Of a DNA stretch of 64,000 bases, positions 47,949-60,545 are shown piece by piece. Each line of letters begins with the position of its first letter. Position 1 is the first letter of the stretch. The stretch is from Nomia melanderi (lineage: Eukaryota > Arthropoda > Insecta > Hymenoptera > Halictidae), in assembly GCF_051020985.1 (NCBI RefSeq), contig NW_027475149.1, positions 1,116,001 through 1,180,000 of the forward strand, in the 5' to 3' direction. The notes beneath the pieces are model-generated. The model saw only the letters and a program-made list of their open reading frames with translations, did no database searches and was not told where the DNA came from. The position numbers and the translations under genes are program-made.

Positions 47949-49173
47949 CTATCTGTAATCACACCCGAGATATCACCAGATTTATATTGGATTTTCCCCT
48001 GACCCTGACAGTCCGGCCCAATGAGACGGTGATTTTCTCGGCCCCTGGTGGTCCGAGGTCGTTCCGGCTGCACAGATTCCTGCGCCAGGTCCTCCTGCAG
48101 ATAATTCACTTTCGTTTAGTGCGCTATCTGTAAGAGCACCCGAGATATATCCAGATATATATTGGATTTTTCCCTGACACTGACAGTCCGGCCTCTTGAG
48201 ACGGTAGTTTTCTCGGCCCGTGGTTGTCCGAGATCGTTCCCGCTGCACAGATTCATGCGCTAGAGCCTCCTGCAGACAATGCACTTTGATTTATTGCGCT
48301 ATCTCTAATAGCACACGAGATATCACCAGATACATATTGGATTTTCCCCTGACCCTGAGTGTCCGGCCCCATGAGACGGTGGTTTTCTCGGACCCTGGTC
48401 GTCCGAGGTCGTGCCCGCTGCACAGATTCATGCGCCAGTGCCTCCTCTAGATAATTCACTTTGGTTTATTGTTCTATCTCTAATATCACCCGATATATCA
48501 CCAGATATATATTGGACTTTTCCCTGACCCTGACAGTCCGGCCCCTTGAGACGGTAGTTTTCTCGGCCCCTGGTTGTCCGAGGTCATTTCCGCTGCACAG
48601 ATTCATGCGCCAGGGCCTCCTACAGACAATGCACTTTGATTTATTGCCCTGTCTGTAATAGCACCCGAGATATCACCAGATATATATTGGATTTTCCCCT
48701 GACCCTGAGTGTCCGGCCCCATGGGACGGTGGTTTTCTCGGCCCCTGGTGGTCCGAGGACGTTCCCGCTGCACACATTTATGCGCCAGGGCCTCCTACAG
48801 ACAATGCACTTTGATTTATTGCGCTATCTCTAATAGCACCCGAGATATCACCAGATATATATTGGATTTTCCCCTGACCCTGAGTGTCCGGTCCCCTGAG
48901 ACGGTGGTTTTCACGGACCCTGGTGGTCCGAGGTCGTTCCCGCTGCACAGGTTCATGCGCCAGGGCCTCCTCTAGATAATTCACTTTGGTTTATGGTGCT
49001 ATCTCTAATAGCACCCGATATATCACCAGATATGTATTGGATTTTCCCCTGACCCTGAGTGTCCGACCCCATGAGACGGTGGTTTTCTCGGCCCCTAGTG
49101 GTCCGAGGTCGTTCCCGCTGCACAGATTCATGCGCCAGGGCCGCCTGCAGATAATTCACTTTGATTTATTGCG
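47949..49173 (+). repeat. 7-monomer HOR in the 48-50 kb zone, copy 1
   Basis: Monomers: 47949 (taatcacaccc, gatttatatt, cccaatgag), 48124 (taagagcac, cttgagacgg), 48299 (cacacgag, gatacatatt), 48474 (taatatcaccc, ttggactttt), 48649 (ctgtctg, catgggacgg), 48824 (cccctgagacgg, ttttcacgg) and 48999. The first five recur 1225 bp later with scattered substitutions. Confidence 0.82.
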
Positions 49174-50398
49174 CTATCTGTAATCGCACCCGAGATATCA
49201 CCAGATTTATATTGGATTTTTCCCTGACCCTGACAGTCCGGCCCAATGAGACGGTGATTTTCTCGGCCCCTGGTGGTCCGAGGTCGTTCCGGTTGCACAG
49301 ATTCATGCGCCAGGTCCTCCTGCAGATAATTCACTTTCGTTTAGTGCGCTATCTGTAAGAGCACCCGAGATATAACCAGATATATATTGGATTTTTCCCT
49401 GCCCCTGACAGTCCGGCCCCTTGAGACGGTAGTTTTCTCGGCCCGTGGTTGTCCGAGATCGTTCCCGCTGCACAGATTCATGCGCTAGAGCCTCCTGCAG
49501 ACAATGCACTTTGATTTATTGCGCTATCTCTAATAGCACACGAGATATCACCAGATACATATTGGATTTTCCCCTGACCCTGAGTGTCCGGCCCCATGAG
49601 ACGGTGGTTTTCTCGGACCCTGGTCGTCCGAGGTCGTGCCCGCTGCACAGATTCATGCGCCAGTGCCTCCTCTAGATAATTCACTTTGGTTTATTGTTCT
49701 ATCTCTAATATCACCCGATATATCACCAGATATATATTGGACTTTTCCCTGACCCTGACAGTCCGGCCCCTTGAGACGGTAGTTTTCTCGGCCCCTGGTT
49801 GTCCGAGGTCGTTTCCGCTGCACAGATTCATGCGCCAGGGCCTCCTACAGACAATGCACTTTGATTTATTGCGCTGTCTGTAATAGCACCCGAGATATCA
49901 CCAGATATATATTGGATTTTCCCCTGACCCTGAGTGTCCGGCCCCATGGGACGGTGGTTTTCTCGGCCCCTGGTGGTCCGAGGTCGTTCCCGCTGAACAG
50001 ATTCATGCGCCAGGGACTCCTGCAGACAATGCACTTTGATTTATTGCGCTATCTCTAATAGCACCCGAGATATCACCAGATATATATTGGATTTTTCCCT
50101 GGCTCTGACAGTCCGACCCCATGAGACGGTGGTTTTCTCGGCCCCTGGTGGTCCGAGGTCGTTCCCGCTGCACAGATTCATGCGCCAGGTCCTCCTGCAG
50201 ATAATTCACTTTGGTTTAGTGTGCTATCTGTAAGAGCACCCGAGATATAACCAGATATATATTGGATTTTTCCCTGACCCTGACAGTCCGGCCCCCTGAG
50301 ACGGTAGTTTTCTCGGCCCGTGGTTGTCCGAGATCGTTCCCGCTGCACAGATTCATGCGCTAGAGCCTCGTGCAGACAATGCACTTGGATTTATTGCG
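49174..50398 (+). repeat. 7-monomer HOR, copy 2 (diverges after about 49990)
   Basis: 49174-49990 matches 47949-48765 in order. After catgggacgg the match is lost and 50049 onward follows another series, repeated at 53549. A third version of the series starts at 51274. Confidence 0.78.
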
Positions 50399-50748
50399 AT
50401 ATCTCTAATAGCACCCGAGATATCACCAGATATATATTGGATTTTCCCCTGACCCTGAGTGTCCGGCCCCCTGAGACGGTGGTTTTCACGGACCCTGGTG
50501 GTCCGAGGTCGGTCCCGCTGCACAGGTTCATGCGCCAGGGCCTCCTCTAGATAATTCACTTTGGTTTATTGTGCTATCTCTAATAGCACCCGAGATATCA
50601 CCAGATATATATTGGATTTTCCCCTGACCCTGAGTGTCCGGCCCCATGAGACGGTAGTTTTCTCGGCCCCTGGAGGTCCGAGGTCGTTCCCGCTGCACAG
50701 AATCATGCGCCAGGGCCTCCTGCAGACAATGCACTTTGATTTATTGCG
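50049..50748 (+). repeat. Four-monomer segment repeated at 53549
   Basis: 50049 (ctggctctgacag, gcgccaggtcc), 50224 (taagagcac, cccctgagacggtag), 50399 (atatctctaat, ttttcacgg) and 50574 (ctggaggtccg, cagaatcatg) correspond to 53549, 53724, 53899 and 54074 (offset 3500 bp). 50399-50748 also corresponds to 52324-52673 (offset 1925). Confidence 0.8.
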
Positions 50749-51390
50749 CTATCTGTAATCGCACCCGAGATATCACCAGATTTATATTGGATATTTCCCT
50801 GACCCTGACAGTCCGGCCCCATGAGACGGTGGTTTTCTCGGCCCCTGGTGGTCCGAGGTCGTTCCCGCTGCACAGATTCATGCGCCAGGGCCCCCTGCAG
50901 ATAATTCACTTTGGTTTAGTGCGCTATCTGTAAGAGCACCCGATATATCACCAGATATATATTGGATTTTTCCCTGACCCTGACAGTCCGGCCCCATGAG
51001 ACGGTAGTTTTTTCGGCCCCTGGTGGTCCGAGGTCGTTCCCGCTGCACAGATTCATGCGCCAGGGCCTCCTACAGACAATGCACTTTGATTTATTGCGCC
51101 ATCTCTAATAGCACCCGAGATATCACCAGATATATATTGGATTTTCCCCTGACCCTGAGTGTCCGGCCCCATGAGACGGTGGTTTTCTCGGCCCCTAGTG
51201 GTCCGAGGTCGTTCCCGCTGCACAGATTCATGCGCCAGGGCCGCCTGCAGATAATTCACTTTGATTTATTGCGCTATCTGTAATCGCACCCGAGATATCA
51301 CCAGATTTATATTGGATTTTTCCCTGACCCTGACAGCCCGGCCCAATGAGACGGTGATTTTCTCGGCCCCTGGTGGTCCGAGGTCGTTCC
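50749..51390 (+). repeat. Segment repeated at 54774 (offset 4025)
   Basis: 50749 (taatcgcaccc, ggatatttccc), 50924 (cccgatatatc), 51099 and the first part of 51274 (gatttatatt, cccaatgag) match 54774-55415 in order. Markers shared include gcccctagtgg. Confidence 0.8.
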
Positions 51391-52323
51391 GGTTGCACAG
51401 ATTCATGCGCCAGGTCCTCCTGCAGATAATTCACTTTCGTTTAGTGCGCTATCTGTAAGAGCACCCGAGATATAACCAGATATATATTGGATTTTTCCCT
51501 GCCCCTGACAGTCCGGCCCCTTGAGACGGTAGTTTTCTCGGCCCGTGGTTGTTCGAGATCGTTCCCGCTGCACAGATTCATGCGCTAGAGCCTCCTGCAG
51601 ACAATGCACTTTGATTTATTGCGCTATCTCTAATAGCACACGAGATATCACCAGATACATATTGGATTTTCCCCTGACCCTGAGTGTCCGGCCCCCTGAG
51701 ACGGTGGTTTTCACGGACCCTGGTGGTCCGAGGTCGTTCCCGCTGCACAGATTCATGCGCCAGGGCCTCCTACAGACAATGCACTTTGATTTATTGCGCT
51801 ATCTCTAATAGCACCCGAGATATCACCAGATATATATTGGATTTTCCCCTGACCCTGAGTGTCCGGCCCCATGAGACGGTGGTTTTCTCGGACCCTGGTC
51901 GTCCGAGGTCGTGCCCGCTGCACAGATTCATGCGCCAGTGCCTCCTCTAGATAATTCACTTTGGTTTATTGTTCTATCTCTAATATCACCCGATATATCA
52001 CCAGATATATATTGGACTTTTCCCTGACCCTGACAGTCCGGCCCCTTGAGACGGTAGTTTTCTCGGCCCCTGGTTGTCCGAGGTCGTTTCCGCTGCACAG
52101 ATTCATGCGCCAGGGCCTCCTACAGACAATGCACTTTGATTTATTGCGCTGTCTGTAATAGCACCTGAGATATCACCAGATATATATTGGATTTTCCCCT
52201 GACCCTGAGTGTCCGGCCCCATGGGACGGTGGTTTTCTCGGCCCCTGGTGGTCCGAGGTCGTTCCCGCTGCACAGATTCATGCGCTAGGGCCTCCTGCAG
52301 ACAATGCACGTTGATTTATTGCG
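51274..52323 (+). repeat. Third version of the 48 kb series with one extra monomer
   Basis: 51274 and 51449 match 49174 and 49349 (offset 2100). 51624 begins as 49524 (cacacgag, gatacatatt) but ends as the cccctgagacgg/ttttcacgg type; 51799 has the 3' half of 49524 (ctggtcgtccg, cgtgcccgc). 51974 and 52149 match 49699 and 49874 at offset 2275. Two half-exchanges have thus added one monomer. Confidence 0.78.
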
Positions 52324-55300
52324 CTATCTCTAATAGCACCCGAGATATCACCAGATATATATTGGATTTTCCCCTGACCCTGAGTGTCCGGCCCCCTGAG
52401 ACGGTGGTTTTCACGGACCCTGGTGGTCCGAGGTCGGTCCCGCTGCACAGGTTCATGCGCCAGGGCCTCCTCTAGATAATTCACTTTGGTTTATTGTTCT
52501 ATCTCTAATAGCACCCGAGATATCACCAGATATATATTGGATTTTCCCCTGACCCTGAGTGTCCGGCCCCATGAGACGGTAGTTTTCTCGGCCCCTGGAG
52601 GTCCGAGGTCGTTCCCGCTGCACAGAATCATGCGCCAGGGCCTCCTACAGACAATGCACTTTGATTTATTGCGCCATCAGTAATAGCACCCGAGATATCA
52701 CCAGATATATATTGGATTTTCCCCTGACCCTGAGTGTCCGACCCCATGAGACGGTGGTTTTCTCGGCCCCTGGTGGTCCGAGGTCGTTCCCGCTGCACAG
52801 ATTCATGCGCCAGGGACTCCTGCAGACAATGCACTTTGATTTATTTCGCTATCTCTAATAGCACCCGAGATATCACCAGATATATATTGGATTTTTCCCT
52901 GACCCTGACAGTCCGGCCCCATGTGTCGGTGGTTTTCTCGGCCCCTGGTGGTCCGAGGTCGTTCCGGCTGCACAGATTCATGCGCCAGGGCCCCCTGCAG
53001 ATAATTCACTTTGATTTAGTGCGCTATCTGTAAGAGCACCCGATATATCACCAGATATATATTGGATTTTTCCCTGACCCTGACAGTCCGGCCCCATGGG
53101 ACGGTGGTTTTCTCGGCCCCTGGTGGTCCGAGGTCGTTCCCGCTGCACAGATTCATGCGCTAGGGCCTCCTGCAGACAATGCACGTTGATTTATTGCGCT
53201 ATCTCTAATAGCACCCGAGATATCACCAGATATATATTGGATTTTCCCCTGACCCTGAGTGTCCGGCCCCCTGAGACGGTGGTTTTCTCGGACCCTGGTG
53301 GTCCTAGGTCGTTCCCGCTGCACAGATTCATGCGCCAGGGCCTTCTCTAGATAATTCACTTTGGTTTATTGTGCTATCTCTAATAGCACCCGATATATCA
53401 CCAGATATGTATTGGATTTTTCCCTGACCCTGAATGTCCGACCCCATGAGACGGTGGTTTTCTCGGCCCCTGGTGGTCCGAGGTCGTTCCCGCTGCACAG
53501 ATTCATGCGCCAGGGACTCCTGCAGACAATGCACTTTGATTTATTGCGGTATCTCTAATAGCACCCGAGATATCACCAGATATATATTGGATTTTTCCCT
53601 GGCTCTGACAGTCCGACCCCATGAGACGGTGGTTTTCTCGGCCCCTGGTGGTCCGAGGTCGTTCCCGCTGCACAGATTCATGCGCCATGTCCTCCTGCAG
53701 ATAATTCACTTTGGTTTAGTGTGCTATCTGTAAGAGCACCCGAGATATAACCAGATATATATTGGATTTTTCCCTGACCCTGACAGTCCGGCCCCCTGAG
53801 ACGGTAGTTTTCTCGGCCCGTGGTTGTCCGAGATCGTTCCCGCTGCACAGATTCATGCGCTAGAGCCTCGTGCAGACAATGCACTTGGATTTATTGCGAT
53901 ATCTCTAATAGCACCCGAGATATCACCAGATATATATTGGATTTTCCCCTGACCCTGAGTGTCCGGCCCCCTGAGACGGTGGTTTTCACGGACCCTGGTG
54001 GTCCGAGGTCGTTCCCGCTGCACAGGTTCATGCGCCAGGGCCTCCTCTAGATAATTCCCTTTGGTTTATTGTGCTATCTCTAATAGCACCCGAGATATCA
54101 CCAGATATATATTGGATTTTCCCCTGACCCTGAGTGTCCGGCCCCATGAGACGGTAGTTTTCTCGGCCCCTGGAGGTCCGAGGTCGTTCCCGCTGCACAG
54201 AATCATGCGCCAGGGCCTCCTACAGACAATGCACTTTGATTTATTGCGCCATCAGTAATAGCTCCCGAGATATCACCAGATATATATTGGATTTTTCCCT
54301 GACCCTGAGTGTCCGGCCCCATGAGACGGTGGTTTTCTCGGCCCCTGGTGGTCCGAGGTCGTTCCCGCTGCACAGATTCATGCGCCAGGGCGCCCTGCAG
54401 ATAATTCACTTTCTTTTAGTGCGCTATCTGTAAGAGCACCCGAGATATCACCAGATATATATTGGATTTTTCCCTGACCCTGACAGTCCGGCCCCATGAG
54501 AAGGTTGTTTTTTCGGCCCCTGGTGGTTCGAGGTCGCTCCCGCTGCACTGATTCTTGCGCCAGTACCTCCTACAGACAATGCACTTTGATTTATTGCGCT
54601 ATCTCTAATAGCACCCGAGATATCACCAGATATATATTGGATTTTCCCCTGACCCTGAGTGTCCGACCCCATGAGACGGTGGTTTTCTCGGCCCCTGGTG
54701 GTCCGAGGTCGTTCCCGCTGCACAGATTCATGCGCCAGGGCCTCCTGCAGACAATGCACTTTGATTTATTGCGCTATCTGTAATCGCACCCGAGATATCA
54801 CCAGATTTATATTGGATATTTCCCTGACCCTGACAGTCCGGCCCCATGAGACGGTGGTTTTCTCGGCCCCTGGTGGTCCGAGGTCGTTCCCGCTGCACAG
54901 ATTCATGCGCCAGGGCCCCCTGCAGATAATTCACTTTGGTTTAGTGCGCTATCTGTAAGAGCACCCGATATATCACCAGATATATATTGGATTTTTCCCT
55001 GACCCTGACAGTCCGGCCCCATGAGACGGTAGTTTTTTCGGCCCCTGGTGGTCCGAGGTCGTTCCCGCTGCACAGATTCATGCGCCAGGGCCTCCTACAG
55101 ACAATGCACTTTGATTTATTGCGCTATCTCTAATAGCACCCGAGATATCACCAGATATATATTGGATTTTCCCCTGACCCTGAGTGTCCGGCCCCATGAG
55201 ACGGTGGTTTTCTCGGCCCCTAGTGGTCCGAGGTCGTTCCCGCTGCACAGATTCATGCGCCAGGGCCGCCTGCAGATAATTCACTTTGATTTATTGCGCT

Positions 55301-55473
55301 ATCTGTAATCGCACCCGAGATATCACCAGATTTATATTGGATTTTTCCCTGACCCTGACAGTCCGGCCCAATGAGACGGTGATTTTCTCGGCCCCTGGTG
55401 GTCCGAGGTCGTTCCCGCTGCACAGATTCCTGCGCTAGGGCCTCCTGCAGACAATGCACTTTGATTTATTGCG
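52324..55473 (+). repeat. 18-monomer segment built of earlier series
   Basis: Contains the repeats of 50049-50748 (53549-54248) and of 50749-51390 (54774-55415), the catgggacgg monomer type (about 53024) and gcgccatcag at the ends of the monomers at 52499 and 54074. All pieces are satellite. Confidence 0.78.
54599..54773 (+). repeat. Representative monomer close to my consensus
   Basis: Differs from my hand consensus only at gattttcccctg (consensus gatttttccctg). Elements: GATATC at 54619-54624; short dyad ATATC-acca-GATAT at 54620-54633; pyrimidine-rich ttttcccctgaccctg; imperfect hairpin arms CTCGGCCC and GGTCCGAG at 54687-54694 and 54700-54707; CTGCAG; AT-rich end gatttattgcg. It falls among neighbours of other types. 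Confidence 0.85.
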
Positions 55474-57223
55474 CTATCTCTAATAGCACCCCAGATATCA
55501 CCAAATATATATTGGATTTTTCCCTGACCCTGACAGTCCGGCCCCATGTGTCGGTGGTTTTCTCGGCCCCTGGTGGTCCGAGGTCGTTCCCGCTGCACAG
55601 ATTCATGCGCCAGGGCCTCCTGCAGACAATGCACTTTGATTTATTGCGCTATCTCTAATAGCACCCCAGATATCACCAGATATATATTGGATTTTTCCCT
55701 GACCCTGAAAGTCCGGCCCCATGTGTCGGTGGTTTTCTCGGCCCCTGGTGGTCCGAGGTCGTTCCCGCTGCACAGATTCATGCGCCATGGCCTCCTACAG
55801 ACAATGCACTTTGATTTATTGCGCTATCTGTAATAGCACCCGAGATATAACCATATATATATTGGATTTTCCCCTGACCCTGAGTGTCCGGCCCCATGAG
55901 ACGGTGGTTTTCTCGGCCCCTGGTGGTCCGAGGTCGTTCTCGCTGCACAGATGCATGCGCCAGGGCCTCCTATAGATAATACACTTTGGTTTATTGTGCT
56001 ATCCCTAATAGCACCAGAGATATCACCAGATATATATTGGATTTTTCCCTGACCCTGACAGTCCGACCCCATGAGACGGTGGTTTTCTCGGCGCTTGGAG
56101 GTCCGAGGTCGTTCCCGCTGCACAGATTCATGCACCAGGGCCTCCTGCAGACAATGCACTTTGATTTATTTCGCTATCTCTAATAGCACCCGAGATATCA
56201 CCAGATATATATTGGATTTTTCCCTGACCTTGAGGGTCCGACCCCATGAGACGCTTGTTTTCTCGGCGCCTGGAGGTCCGAGGTCGTTCCCGCTGCACAG
56301 ATTCATGCGCTAGGGCCTCCTGCAGACAATGCACTTTGATTTGTTGAGCTATCTCTAATAGCACCCGAGATATCACCAGATATATATTGGATTTTTCCCT
56401 GACCCTGAGTGTCCGGCCCCATGTGTCGGTGGTTTTCTCGGCCCCTGGTGGTCCGAGGTTGTTCTCGCTGCACACATTCATGCGCTAGGGCCTCCTGCAG
56501 ACAATGCACTTTGATTTATTGCGCTATCTCTAATAGCACCCGAGATATCACCAGATATATATTGGATTTTTCCCTGACCTTGAGTGTCCGACCCCATGAG
56601 ACGGTGGTTTTCTCGGCCCCTGGTGGTCCGAGGTCGTTCTCGCTGCACAGATGCATGCGCGAGGGCCTCCTATAGATAATACCCTTTGGTTTATTGTGCT
56701 ATCCCTAATAGCACCAGAGATATCACCAGATATATATTGGATTTTTGCCTGACCCTGACAGTCCGACCCCATGAGACGGTGGTTTTCTCGGCCCCTGGTT
56801 GTCCGAGGTCGTTCCCGCTGCACAGATTCATGCGCCAGGGCCGCCTGCTGATAATTCACTTTGATTTATTGCGCTATCTGTAATAGCACCCGAGATATCA
56901 CCAGATATATATTGGATTTTTCCCTGACCTTGAGGGTCCGACCCCATGAGACGGTGGTTTTCTCGGCGCCTGGAGGTCCGAGGTCGTTCCCGCTGCACAG
57001 ATTCATGCGCCCGGGCCTCCTGCAGACAATGCACTATGATTTATTGCGCTATCACTAATAGCACCCGAGATATCACCAGATATATATTGGATTTTTCCCT
57101 GACCCTGAGTGTCCGGCCCCATGTGTGGGTGGTTTTCTCGGCCCCTGGTGGTCCGAGGTCGTTCTCGCTGCACACATTCATGCGCTAGGGCCTCCTGCAG
57201 ACAATGCACTTTGATTTATTGCG

Positions 57224-57397
57224 CTATCTCTAATAGCATCCGAGATATAACCAGATATATATTGGATTTTTCCCTGACCTTGAGGGTCGGAACCCATGAG
57301 ACGGTGGTTTTCTCGGCCCCTGGTGGTCCGAGGTCGTTCCCGCTGCACAGATTCATGCGCCAGGGCCCCTGCAGATAATTCACTTTGATTTATTGCG
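57224..57397 (+). repeat. 174-bp monomer, deletion copy 1
   Basis: cagggcccctgcag (57361) has four C where the common form has five. It also has agcatccgag, atataacc and gggtcggaaccc, all shared with the copy at 57923. Confidence 0.9.
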
Positions 57398-57922
57398 CTA
57401 TCTGTAATAGCACCCGAGATATCACCAGATATATATTGGATTTTTCCCTGACCCTGAGTGTCCGGCCCCATGAGACGGTGGTTTTCTCGGCCCCTGGTGG
57501 TCCGAGGTCGTTCCCGCTGCACAGATACATGCGCCAGGGCCGCCTGCAGATATTTCACTTTGATTTATTGCGCTATCTGTAATAGCACCCGAGATATCAC
57601 CAGATATATATTGGATTCTTCCCTGACCTTAAGGGTCCGAACCCATGAGACGGTGGTTTTCTCGGCCCCTGGTGGTCCGAGGTCGTTCCGGCTGCACAGA
57701 TTCATGCGCCAGGGCCTCCTACAGACAATGCACTTTGATTTATTGCGCCATATGTAATAGCACCCGAGATATCACCAGAAATATATTGGATTTTTCCCTG
57801 ACCTTGAGAGTCCGACCCCATGAGACGCTTGTTTTCTCGGCGCCTGGAGGTCCGAGGTCGTTCCCGCTGCACAGATTCATGCGCTAGGGCCTCCTGCAGA
57901 CAATGCACTTTGATTTATTGCG

Positions 57923-58096
57923 CTATCTCTAATAGCATCCGAGATATAACCAGATATATATTGGATTTTTCCCTGACCTTGAGGGTCGGAACCCATGAGA
58001 CGGTGGTTTTCTCGGCCCCTGGTGGTCCGAGGTCGTTCCCGCTGCACAGATTCATGCGCCAGGGCCCCTGCAGATAATTCACTTTGATTTATTGCG
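57923..58096 (+). repeat. 174-bp monomer, deletion copy 2
   Basis: Same deletion (58060) and same private markers as 57224. The monomers that follow the two copies share their start and then differ (catgagacgg against catgtgtcgg), so the duplicated piece ends there. Confidence 0.9.
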
Positions 58097-58271
58097 CTAT
58101 CTGTAATAGCACCCGAGATATCACCAGATATATATTGGATTTTTCCCTGACCCTGAGTGTCCGGCCCCATGTGTCGGTGGTTTTCTCGGCCCCTGGTGGT
58201 CCGAGGTCGTTCCCGCTGCACAGATTCATGCGCTAGGGCCTCCTGCAGACAATGCACTTTGATTTATTGCG

Positions 58272-58445
58272 CTATCTCTAATAGCACTCGAGATATCACC
58301 AGATATATATTGGATTTTTCCCTGGCTCTGACAGTCCGACCCCATGAGACGGTTTTTTCTCGGCCCCTGGTGGACCGAGGTCGTTCCCGCTGCACAGATT
58401 CATGCGCTAGGGCCTCCTACAGACAATGCACTTTGATTTATTGCG
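58272..58445 (+). repeat. 174-bp monomer with gacggtttttt
   Basis: The usual gacggtggttttctcgg has become gacggttttttctcgg (58348), one base shorter. Also has ggtggaccgagg and gcactcgag. Confidence 0.9.
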
Positions 58446-59320
58446 CAATCTCTAATAGCACCCGAGATATCACCAGATATATATTGGATATTCCCCTGAC
58501 CCTGAGTGTCCGGCCCCATGAGACGGTGGTTTTCTCGGCCCCTGGTGGTCCGAGGTCGTTCCCGCTGCACAGATTCATGCGCTAGGGCCTCCTGCAGACA
58601 ATGCACTTTGATTTATTGCGCTATCTCTAATAGCACCCGAGATATCACCAGATATATATTGGATTTTTCCCTGACCCTGACAGCCCGGCCCCATGAGACG
58701 GTAGTTTTCTCGGCCCCTGGTTGTCCGAGGTCGTTCGCGCTGCACAGATTCATGCGCCAGGGCCTCCTGCAGACAATGCACTTTGATTTATTGCGCTATC
58801 TGTAATAGCACCCGAGATATCACCAGATATATATTGGATTCTTCCCTGACCTTGAGGGTCCGAACCCATGAGACGGTGGTTTTCTCGGCCCCTGGTGGTC
58901 CGAGGTCATTCCGGCTGCACAGATTCATGCGCTAGGGCCTCCTATAGATAATACACTTTGGTTTATTGTGCTATCCCTAATAGCACCAGAGATATCACCA
59001 GATATATATTGGATTTTTCCCTGACCCTGAGTGTCCGGCCCCATGTGTCCGTGGTTTTCTCGGCCCCTGGTGGTCCGAGGTCGTTCTCGCTGCACACACT
59101 CATGCGCTAGGGCCTCCTGCAGACAATGCACTTTGATTTATTGCGCTATCTCTAATAGCACCCGAGATATCACCAGATATATATTGGATTTTTCCCTGAC
59201 CTTGAGGGTCCGAACCCATGAGACGGTGGTTTTCTCGGCGCCTGGAGGTCCGAGGTCGTTCCCGCTGCACAGATTCATGCGCTAGGGCCTCCTGCAGACA
59301 ATGCACTTTGATTTATTGCG
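58446..59320 (+). repeat. Five monomers ahead of the last 7-mer HOR
   Basis: 58446 (caatctctaat, ggatattcccc), 58621 (cagcccggcccc, gttcgcgctg), 58796 (ggattcttcc, gagggtccgaaccc), 58971 (ctatccctaat, catgtgtccg) and 59146 (ggcgcctggagg). The 58621 type recurs at 61946 and 63696. Confidence 0.8.
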
Positions 59321-60545
59321 CTATCTCTAATAGCACTCGAGATATCACCAGATATATATTGGATTTTTCCCTGACCCTGACAGTCCGACCCCATGAGACG
59401 GTGGTTTTCTCGGCCCCTGGTGGTCCGAGGTCGTTCCCGCTGCACAGATTCATGCGCCAGGGCCTCCTGCAGACAATGCACTTTGATTTATTTCGCTATC
59501 TCTAATAGCACCCGAGATATCACCAGATATATATTGGATTTTTCCCTGACCTTGAGGGTCCGACCCCATGAGACGCTTGTTTTCTCGGCGCCTGGAGGTC
59601 CGAGGTCGTTCCCGCTGCACAGATTCATGCGCTAGGGCCTCCTGCAGACAATGCACTTTGATTTGTTGCGCTATCTCTAATAGCACCCGAGATATCACCA
59701 GATATATATTGGATTTTTCCCTGACCCTGAGTGTCCGGCCCCATGTGTCGGTGGTTTTCTCGGCCCCTGGTGGTCCGAGGTCGTTCTCGCTGCACACATT
59801 CATGCGCTAGGGCCTCCTGCAGACAATGCACTTTGATTTATTGCGCTATCTCTAATAGCACCCGAGATATCACCAGATATATATTGGATTTTTCCCTGAC
59901 CTTGAGGGTCCGAACCCATGAGACGGTGGTTTTCTCGGCGCCTGGAGGTCCGAGGTCGTTCCCGCTGCACAGATTCATGCGCTAGGGCCTCCTGCAGACA
60001 ATGCACTTTGATTTATTGCGCTATCTCTAATAGCACCCGAGATATCACTAGATGTATATTGGATTTTTCCCTGGCTCTGACAGTCCGACCCCATGAGACG
60101 GTGGTTTTCTCGGCCCCTGGTGGTCCGAGGTCGTTTCCGCTGCACAGATTCATGCGCCAGAGCCTCCTACAGACAATGCACTTTGATTTATTGCGCTATC
60201 TGTAATAGCACCCGAGATATCACCAGATATATATTGGATTCTTCCCTGACCTTGAGGGTCCGAACCCATGAGACGGTGGTTTTCTCGGCCCCTGGTGGTC
60301 CGAGGTCGTTCCGGCTGCACAGATTCATGCGCCAGGGCCTCCTGCAGACAATGCACTTTGATTTATTGCGCTATCTCTAATAGCACCCGAGATATCACCA
60401 GATATATATTGGATTTTTCCCTGACCTTGAGGGTCCGAACCCATGAGACGGTGGTTTTCTCGGCCCCTGGTGGTCCGAGGTCGTTCCCGCTGCACAGATT
60501 CATGCGCTAGGGCCTCCTACAGACAATGCACTTTGATTTATTGAG
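59321..60545 (+). repeat. 7-monomer HOR, copy 1 (1225 bp)
   Basis: Order: 59321 (gcactcgag), 59496 (gacgcttg, gatttgttgcg), 59671 (catgtgtcgg), 59846 (ggcgcctggagg), 60021 (tatcactagatg, ctggctctg), 60196 (ggattcttcc, gttccggctg) and 60371 (ends gatttattgag). I found no difference from the following 1225 bp. Confidence 0.93.

Larger units (their letters stand above)
55474..58445 (+). repeat. 17-monomer mosaic with three 1-bp deletions
   Basis: Monomers with ccccagatatc and catgtgtcgg (55474, 55649), then types with ccagagatatc and ctatccctaat (55999, 56699), and the first frequent ccttgagggtccg types. Three monomers are 174 bp: 57224 and 57923 share the deletion cagggcccctgc and are copies at offset 699 bp, and 58272 has gacggttttttctcgg. 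These single-base losses bring frames together and create the longest open frames of the window (126 and 142 codons), which are by-products. Confidence 0.8.

Noticed and set aside
57178..58585. Longest open frames: 126 codons (minus strand, 57178-57558 and 57877-58257) and 142 codons (plus strand, 58157-58585)
   Set aside because: Each exists because a 1-bp deletion (57361, 58060, 58348) removes the normal frame shift between neighbouring monomers. The content is the same satellite.
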